Positions 59,208-64,000 of a stretch of DNA of 64,000 bases are shown piece after piece (positions within the stretch are counted from its first letter, which is position 1; each line of letters starts with the position of its first letter). The DNA is from Hydrogenispora ethanolica (lineage in GTDB: Bacteria > Bacillota > UBA4882 > UBA8346), in assembly GCF_004340685.1 (NCBI RefSeq), contig NZ_SLUN01000025.1:24676-88675 (forward strand), read 5' to 3'. A program made the position numbers and the translations under genes. Under the pieces are notes generated by a model. That model saw only the letters and a program-made list of their open reading frames with translations. It did no database searches and was not told where the DNA came from.

Positions 59208-60563
59208 ATGGAAGAGATGCGAATTCTATCGCCGACCGCCATTTTGGGGTACGGGTTCCCGCAATCCTCCTTTGAAGAGGGGCTGCGCCGCCGCCCCGAT
59301 GTGATCGCCGTGGACGCGGGGTCGACCGATCCGGGACCGTATTATTTGGGATCGGGAGTCTGCTTCACCGACCCGCGGGCCGTCAGGCGGGATCTGACGT
59401 TGATACTGGAGGCGGCGCTGGAGCGGCGTATTCCGGTGATCATCGGCAGCGCCGGCGGGAGCGGCGGCACCGTTCATTTGCAGCGGGACCTGGGGTTGCT
59501 GCGGGAGATCGCCGCCGAACGGGGGTGGCGCTTCCGGGTGGCCGTGATCGGCGCCGAGATTGCCAAGGAAACCGTGGAAGGGCACTGGCGGGCCGGGAAG
59601 GTCAGTCCGCTGCCCCCGGCGCCGGAACTGACGGAGGACGATATCCGGGATTCGGTGCGCATCGTGGCCCAGATGGGCTTGGAGCCGGTGCTGGCCGGCC
59701 TGGCGACCGGAGCCGACGTCGTGCTGGCGGGGCGGTGTTACGACCCGGCGGTCTTCGCCGCCAAAGCGGTGCAGCAAGGGTTCGATCCCGGTCCCGCCGT
59801 TCATCTCGGCAAAATTCTGGAGTGTGCCGCCATTGCCGCGACGCCGGGCAGCGGCAGCGATTGTCTCCTCGGCTATCTCTACCCGCAGGCCTTTGAGGTG
59901 GAACCGCTCAATCCGGCCCGGCGTTGCACCACGCTCTCGGTGGCCGCCCATACCTTGTATGAAAAGTCCAATCCCTACCTTTTGCCCGGCCCGGGCGGGA
60001 CCCTGGATTTGCGGGAAACCCGGTTTGAACAGGTGGGGGAATCCCGGGTGCGGGTGTCCGGGAGCCGTTTCGTCCGCTCCGATCCCTACAAGCTCAAGCT
60101 GGAGGGAGTGCGGCGGATCGGATACCGCACCGTGGCCATAGCCGGAGTCCGCGACCCGGTGATGATCCGGGAGATCGACGCGATCATTGCCGGGGTGCGC
60201 GAACGGGTGGCCGACAATTTTAAGAGCGAACCTTTTACCTACCGGCTGGATTTCAAGGTGTACGGCAAAAACGGGGTAATGGGCGGTTTGGAGCCGCATC
60301 CGGCGCCGGACGGCCACGAGTTGGGAATGGTCATCGAGGCGGTGGCCGACACCCAGGACTGGGCCAATACCATCTGCGGCTTCGCCCGCTCGACCATGCT
60401 TCATTTCGGCTACCCCGGCCGGATCGCCACCGCCGGGAATCTGGCTTTTCCCTATTCCCCTTCGGATTTTAAGGCGGGGGAGGTCTATGCCTTCAGCATT
60501 TACCATTTGATGGAGGTTGACGACCCTTGCCAATACTTTCCCGTGGAAGTCGTCGCGGTCTAA
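59208..60563 (+). CDS. Acyclic terpene utilization AtuA family (DUF1446) protein
   Basis: A 451-residue protein of the AtuA/DUF1446 family. Typical segments are LGYGFPQSSFEEGL, VIAVDAGSTDPGPYYLG, IIGSAGGSGGTVHLQRDL, ADVVLAGRCYDPAVFAA and DLRETRFEQVGESRVRV. The biochemical activity of this family is not established to my knowledge. Its neighbours here are methylaspartate ammonia-lyase and DUF4387, a partner domain that occurs with AtuA proteins, so a joint action on mesaconate or a derived acid is plausible. ATG start behind ACGAGGTGG. A dispersed repeat element separates it from the DUF4387 gene. Confidence 0.88.
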   Translation: MEEMRILSPTAILGYGFPQSSFEEGLRRRPDVIAVDAGSTDPGPYYLGSGVCFTDPRAVRRDLTLILEAALERRIPVIIGSAGGSGGTVHLQRDLGLLREIAAERGWRFRVAVIGAEIAKETVEGHWRAGKVSPLPPAPELTEDDIRDSVRIVAQMGLEPVLAGLATGADVVLAGRCYDPAVFAAKAVQQGFDPGPAVHLGKILECAAIAATPGSGSDCLLGYLYPQAFEVEPLNPARRCTTLSVAAHTLYEKSNPYLLPGPGGTLDLRETRFEQVGESRVRVSGSRFVRSDPYKLKLEGVRRIGYRTVAIAGVRDPVMIREIDAIIAGVRERVADNFKSEPFTYRLDFKVYGKNGVMGGLEPHPAPDGHELGMVIEAVADTQDWANTICGFARSTMLHFGYPGRIATAGNLAFPYSPSDFKAGEVYAFSIYHLMEVDDPCQYFPVEVVAV

Positions 60564-60704
60564 AAGCCATGTGATAAAGTCCTTAAATTCGGAAATCATC
60601 CTTTCAATGGCCTAAAAAACGACTTTATCACTTGCTTTTCTGAGCTTTTGTGTTCACCCTGGCCTTCGGACAGGGTTTATCACAACGCTTCTAATGACGC
60701 GTTG
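60564..60704 (+). repeat. Dispersed ~140-bp hairpin element, copy C
   Basis: This copy begins at the AtuA stop and ends just before the DUF4387 ribosome binding site. It is nearly identical, in the opposite orientation, to the copy at 8.59-8.73 kb. It has pairing arms GTGATAAAGTC/GACTTTATCAC and a distal CCCTGGCC-TTC-GGACAGGG hairpin. It interrupts what is otherwise a tight row of genes, which suggests insertion into an operon. Confidence 0.85.
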
Positions 60705-60721
60705 AAAGGAGTGTTTCCGGT

Positions 60722-61042
60722 ATGCCCACGCCGTTGCTGAAGATTGCCGAGGTGATCCGGAGTAAGAATTCGGGGCCGTATGAGTTGACGCTGGATATTA
60801 TCTTCCGGGATTGGGAGATCTTCCGCCGGGTTTGCGCGGCACGGCTGATCACTCCGGAACGGATCGCCGGGCTATACCGGGTTCCGGTTGCGGATGTGCT
60901 GGCGATCATCGAGTTTGAACCGGCCAAGGCCATCAAGATCAACCTGCGGCGGCCGATCCCTTCCGGTTCGCCGGGCGACACCGACGTCTACGGAGCCCAG
61001 CAGCATGCTCCGTTGCTGGATCTGGAATTCGAATTGCCCTAA
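60722..61042 (+). CDS. DUF4387 domain protein
   Basis: A 106-residue single-domain DUF4387 protein: LLKIAEVIRSKNSGPYELTLDIIF, DWEIFRRVCAARLITPERIAGLY and VLAIIEFEPAKAIKINLRRPIPSGSPGDTDVYGAQQHAPL are the family core. It usually sits beside, or fused to, AtuA/DUF1446 proteins, and the two are likely subunits of one enzyme of unknown activity. ATG start behind GAAAGGAG. Here it is separated from its presumed partner by a repeat element of about 140 bases. Confidence 0.88.
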   Translation: MPTPLLKIAEVIRSKNSGPYELTLDIIFRDWEIFRRVCAARLITPERIAGLYRVPVADVLAIIEFEPAKAIKINLRRPIPSGSPGDTDVYGAQQHAPLLDLEFELP

Positions 61043-61158
61043 GTGAGGTTGTGAGGAAGCGGGGCACGCAGGATTGCGCTGTAAAAATTCCAAACGTCGC
61101 CGGGCGGGACCGGGCCGGCTTCCAGCGGCGCGCCCACCCGGAATCCAGGGAGGTCACG

Positions 61159-62088
61159 ATGAATACCGTCAACCTACAGGATTTATTGATGTATGCCGTC
61201 TATTTCGCGCCGCGGGGCCAGCACCGCCTGATTCATCTCGGGCATCAGCTGGCCCAGCGCCATCTCAATCCGATGGACCGTTTGATCGGCGTCATTGGCG
61301 ACGCGGGAGCCGGGAAATCGTTGCTGATCAAAGGCTTCTTTCCCGGACTCGAATTGACCAATGACGACACCGGCATCAACGTGCGGCCGCTGCCGATCCT
61401 GGAACACGCCGAGAACGGCCGGTTTACGTCTCATACCTATCATTTGGATCTCCGCTTCGAGATGGCGTTCACGCCGGTGCAACGGTTGGCTGATGCGGTC
61501 CATGCGGCGCTGGCCGAAGACCGGCGGGTGGTCATCGAACATTTCGAGCTGCTCTACCCGTTTTTAAAGATCAACGCCGGCCTCCTGATCGGCATCGGCG
61601 AGGAAGTGATTGTGACCCGGCCCAATCTCTTCGGCCCGCTGCCCGAGGATATCGCGGCCATCGTCTTCCGCTCGCTGCGCTACCGGAAGATGGCCCATAC
61701 CGCCGAGGATCTTACCGGCCTGGTGCTCTACAAAGAGCTGAATTACCAGGGGCCGGTGGAGCACGCCGATGTGAAGCACGGCTTTGTGCTGGATTTCGCC
61801 ACCCAACCCGACTTCGACCCGGCCTGGGTGGAAGCGCGGGTCTGCAGCTATATCGAGCAGGGCATCCCCATTCATCCGTTGGACGAGGCGCACATCGCCA
61901 TCGGCGGAGAGACGATCGGCTGCACCGGGCCGCGCATCCACCTCCGGAAATCCTCGGAAGTGGAACATTTTCAGCTTTTGAAGGAGTTTAAGGTGGATCC
62001 GGCCACCGGCCATTATCTATTGGTGGGTTTGGTCGGCGAGGATGAGCAGGTCAACTTGAACGATCTGAATGACTTTTTCCAAGCTTAG
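61159..62088 (+). CDS. P-loop protein with alanyl-tRNA-synthetase SAD-like C-terminus
   Basis: A 309-residue protein. Near residue 37 it has IGVIGDAGAGKSLLIKGFFPG, a Walker A loop, followed by LELTNDDTGINVRPLPIL. HTYHLDLRFEMAFTP and EDRRVVIEHFELLYPFL follow. The last part, IPIHPLDEAHIAIGGETIGCTGPRIHLRKSSEVEHF, resembles the second additional domain of alanyl/threonyl-tRNA synthetases with H/C/H metal-type residues. I recall proteins of this kind annotated only as SAD-domain proteins, often near glutamate mutase genes. Activity is unknown; a nucleotide-dependent helper for the mutase pathway is a guess. ATG start behind CCAGGGAGG. Confidence 0.65.
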   Translation: MNTVNLQDLLMYAVYFAPRGQHRLIHLGHQLAQRHLNPMDRLIGVIGDAGAGKSLLIKGFFPGLELTNDDTGINVRPLPILEHAENGRFTSHTYHLDLRFEMAFTPVQRLADAVHAALAEDRRVVIEHFELLYPFLKINAGLLIGIGEEVIVTRPNLFGPLPEDIAAIVFRSLRYRKMAHTAEDLTGLVLYKELNYQGPVEHADVKHGFVLDFATQPDFDPAWVEARVCSYIEQGIPIHPLDEAHIAIGGETIGCTGPRIHLRKSSEVEHFQLLKEFKVDPATGHYLLVGLVGEDEQVNLNDLNDFFQA

Positions 62089-62124
62089 CGTTGCAGATTG
62101 GAGAGACGGAGAAGAGGGAAGCCG

Positions 62125-63579
62125 ATGCGGCCTTATTTGTTGATCGATTTCGGCAGCACCTATACGAAATTGACAGCGGTCGACCTGGACGGCCCGGCGG
62201 TTTTGGGAACCGGCAGCGCCCGGACCACGGTCGCGGACGGCCTGGTGGCGGGGTATCGTCAGGCGCTGCGGCAATTGGAGGAGCGGGTGGGCCCCCTCGA
62301 TTACGCCAAACGCCTCGCGGCCAGCAGCGCCGCAGGCGGACTGCGGATCGTGGCCAGCGGCCTGGTTCCCGAATTGACCGGGGAGGCCGCCAGGCAAGCG
62401 GCTCTGGGGGCCGGCGGCCGGGTCATCCGCACCTTCGGCTTTGAGCTGACCCCGGCGGACCGGGAGGAACTGCTGGAATTGCAGCCCGATCTGGTCTTGC
62501 TGGCGGGCGGGACCGACGGCGGCAACCGGGAGATCCTGTTGCATAACGCGCGGCTGTTGGCAGAGAGCGGGCTGGCCGCTCCGGTGATCGTCGCCGGCAA
62601 CCGGGCGGCGGCGCCGGAGGCGGCCGGCCTGCTCGCCGCCGCCGGCAAGCTCGTCTATGAGACTCCCAATGTCCTGCCTCGCCTCGGCGTCCTCAATACC
62701 GGTCCGGCCCAACAGCGGATCCGGGAGATTTTTCTGGAGCGGATCATCCGGGCCAAGGGCCTCGATCAAGTGGCGACGATGATTGACGGCATCGTCATGC
62801 CGACTCCGGCCGCGGCCCTGCAGGCCGCGGTCTGCCTGGCGGACGGCGCCGGGCCGGAAGCCCCGGGCCTGGGCGATCTGCTGCTGGTTGACGTCGGCGG
62901 CGCCACCACCGATGTCCATTCGGTGGCCGAAGGCTTGCCGACCCGGGCCGACGTGACGCTGCGCGGTTTGCCGGAACCGCGGGTCAAACGGACCGTCGAG
63001 GGCGATCTGGGGATGCGCTACAGCGCCCCGGCGGTATTGGAGGCGTTCGGGCCGGAACGGTTGGCGCGGCTGTCGGGCTTGACCCCGGCCGAGGTGGAGG
63101 AGGGCATCGCTGAGCGCGGGGCGGACCCGAACTACCTGCCCGGAAATCCGGCGGAGTCGACCCTGGATGCGGCGCTCGGTTTCCTGGCGGTGCAGGGGGC
63201 GGTGGAGCGTCACGCCGGCCGTTTGGAACAGGTTTTTGCGCCGCAAGGGATGGCGCTGGTCCAGACCGGCAAGGATCTGAGCCGGCTGCGGACGGTGATC
63301 GGCACCGGCGGGGTGCTGGTCCACTCGGCCGAACCGCAGCGGATCCTGCGTGGCGCGCTGTATGATCCGGCCGCCGCGGCGGTTCTGAAGCCGCAGGAGC
63401 CCCGGTTGTACCTCGACCGGAACTATCTGCTGCCGACCCTGGGCCTGTTGGCCGGGGAGCATCCGCGGGAAGCGTTTCAGTTGCTCAAGGGGGCGCTGGC
63501 GGAGGCGGGTCCGGCCCGTTCCGAGGCGGAACGGAGGACGGGTGCCGGGGAGAAGCCGCTCCGGGCGGGAAAAGGATGA
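62125..63579 (+). CDS. glmL: GlmL-like glutamate mutase reactivating factor
   Basis: A 484-residue actin/Hsp70-type ATPase of the MutL/GlmL family. The phosphate-1 loop is LLIDFGSTYTKLTAVDL, the phosphate-2 loop is LLLVDVGGATTDVHSVAEG, and VIGTGGVLVHS forms the adenosine-site glycine motif. DLVLLAGGTDGGNREILLHNARLLAE is a GlmL signature. It would exchange inactivated cobalamin on glutamate mutase at the cost of ATP. It ends the cluster, whereas in clostridia the gene lies between glmS and glmE. ATG start after AGAAGAGGGAAG. Confidence 0.85.
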   Translation: MRPYLLIDFGSTYTKLTAVDLDGPAVLGTGSARTTVADGLVAGYRQALRQLEERVGPLDYAKRLAASSAAGGLRIVASGLVPELTGEAARQAALGAGGRVIRTFGFELTPADREELLELQPDLVLLAGGTDGGNREILLHNARLLAESGLAAPVIVAGNRAAAPEAAGLLAAAGKLVYETPNVLPRLGVLNTGPAQQRIREIFLERIIRAKGLDQVATMIDGIVMPTPAAALQAAVCLADGAGPEAPGLGDLLLVDVGGATTDVHSVAEGLPTRADVTLRGLPEPRVKRTVEGDLGMRYSAPAVLEAFGPERLARLSGLTPAEVEEGIAERGADPNYLPGNPAESTLDAALGFLAVQGAVERHAGRLEQVFAPQGMALVQTGKDLSRLRTVIGTGGVLVHSAEPQRILRGALYDPAAAAVLKPQEPRLYLDRNYLLPTLGLLAGEHPREAFQLLKGALAEAGPARSEAERRTGAGEKPLRAGKG

Positions 63580-63639
63580 TGATCTTCATGTAAAATTTCC
63601 CCGATGGTGCAGGAGCCGCCGCTCGACGGGTCGAAAAAT

Positions 63640-63722
63640 ATAAGTTGAATTAAATTTCTATGATGCATCATGTCCCTAAAGCCGGCCATGATGGAAAAAA
63701 TAAGGAATTTAATTCAACTTAT
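63640..63722. repeat. Nested palindrome 1 containing REP-like copy 2
   Basis: A 17-bp perfect inverted repeat, ATAAGTTGAATTAAATT and its complement, encloses the 29-bp REP-like palindrome at 63665-63693 (one base different from the copy at 32970). The whole can fold as a long cruciform with an inner hairpin. It lies in a 330-bp AT-rich, gene-free stretch. Confidence 0.85.
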
Positions 63723-63732
63723 TACCGCTGTA

Positions 63733-63818
63733 ATAGGATGAAATAAATTCCGTTTTTATTCCATTTGCATTCGGCCTTAGGAATGCAAATCTTATTAAAG
63801 AAATTTATTTCATCCTAT
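63733..63818. repeat. Nested palindrome 2
   Basis: A 17-bp inverted repeat (ATAGGATGAAATAAATT and its complement) encloses a second hairpin, ATTTGCATTC / GAATGCAAAT. It follows palindrome 1 after ten bases with the same architecture but different sequence. The next bases contain CCCGGCGAAGCCGG, a further small hairpin. Confidence 0.85.
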
Positions 63819-63907
63819 CCCGGCGAAGCCGGAACCAAAAAGGTAAAAAACAAGCCAATCACGAAATATTCACCAAAATGAGACTTCCTTTTTGGAGGTA
63901 TAAGAAA

Positions 63908-64000
63908 ATGTCCTCATTACTTGAAAGGTATACCAAACAAATTAGCGGAATTTTATCATGTTTCGACCGAATTACGATTACTGGTACATTGCCAGGAGTC
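63908..64000 (+). CDS. Start of an unidentified gene, cut by the window end
   Basis: Only the first 31 codons are visible: MSSLLERYTKQISGILSCFD, then RITITGTLPGV. The ATG follows TTTTTGGAGGTATAAGAAA, a good ribosome binding site. I recall large multi-copy families of unnamed proteins in anaerobes that begin with a similar SCFDRxxITGTLPG pattern, which would fit a mobile-element protein, but this is memory and not proof. AT-rich composition and two nested palindromes just upstream support the idea of a transferred element. Confidence 0.5.
   Translation, partial: MSSLLERYTKQISGILSCFDRITITGTLPGV

Noticed and set aside
57860..59242. Antisense frame of 460 codons opposite methylaspartate ammonia-lyase
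   Set aside because: High GC at third codon positions leaves the antisense frame open. The sense product is a clear known enzyme.
59226..60599. Antisense frame of 457 codons opposite the AtuA gene
   Set aside because: Codon-bias shadow of a recognisable gene.
62017..63462. Antisense frame of 481 codons opposite glmL
   Set aside because: Codon-bias shadow; the translation is Arg/Gly/Gln-rich without domain features.

Overview
The window looks like chromosome of an anaerobic, fairly GC-rich bacterium, most likely a member of the Bacillota outside the classical low-GC clostridia. The evidence is a ferredoxin-dependent 2-oxoacid oxidoreductase operon, a coenzyme-B12 glutamate mutase / methylaspartate pathway, a biotin-dependent Na+-pumping decarboxylase, an AddAB-type nuclease pair, AGGAGG-type ribosome binding sites and many TTG/GTG starts. 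The taxonomic placement is inference. No rRNA, tRNA, CRISPR array or intact insertion sequence was seen.

Layout. 1-3.1 kb: end of a ParA/MinD-like ATPase, then a four-gene VOR-type oxidoreductase operon. 3.3-12.7 kb: mixed single genes (Bax inhibitor-1-like protein, cupin, GIY-YIG protein, isochorismatase-like hydrolase, nitroreductase, 5'-nucleotidase, MFS transporter, aminotransferase, MsrB, HAD phosphatase). 12.9-19.7 kb: addB-addA, with an in-frame 54-bp tandem repeat inside addB. 19.7-31.5 kb: FolE2, polysaccharide deacetylase, DtxR-type regulator, MBL hydrolase, M32 carboxypeptidase, LL-diaminopimelate aminotransferase, topoisomerase III and others. 31.6-36.5 kb: PhzF and a divergent oxaloacetate decarboxylase locus with a 46-codon OadG-like gene. 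36.8-44 kb: two FadR-type regulators around sugar-acid style dehydrogenases, a GH18 lipoprotein and an IlvD/Edd dehydratase. 44.4-49.7 kb: small membrane proteins, a J-domain protein paired with a leucine-rich-repeat protein, an inositol monophosphatase and a rhomboid-like protein. 50-54.2 kb: aconitase-family hydratase, YhcH protein, GH88-like protein. 55-63.6 kb: a GntR-controlled cluster for glutamate mutase (GlmS, GlmE, a GlmL-like protein), methylaspartate ammonia-lyase, an AtuA/DUF1446 protein, DUF4387 and a P-loop/SAD-like protein. This is the most coherent metabolic unit, converting glutamate to mesaconate and presumably beyond.

The most unusual structure lies between the genes. Four separate intergenic stretches (about 22.76-23.04, 32.48-32.67, 44.21-44.42 and 54.34-54.74 kb) are built on the same 21-bp period, but each has its own unit sequence with a different short palindromic core. 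There is also a dispersed element of about 140 bp with hairpins (two near-identical copies, one truncated, one diverged), a 29-bp REP-like palindrome in two copies, and a pair of nested palindromes just before an unidentified gene cut by the right edge.

All calls were made by reading the sequence. No database search was possible, so family assignments rest on recognised motifs and overall protein appearance.
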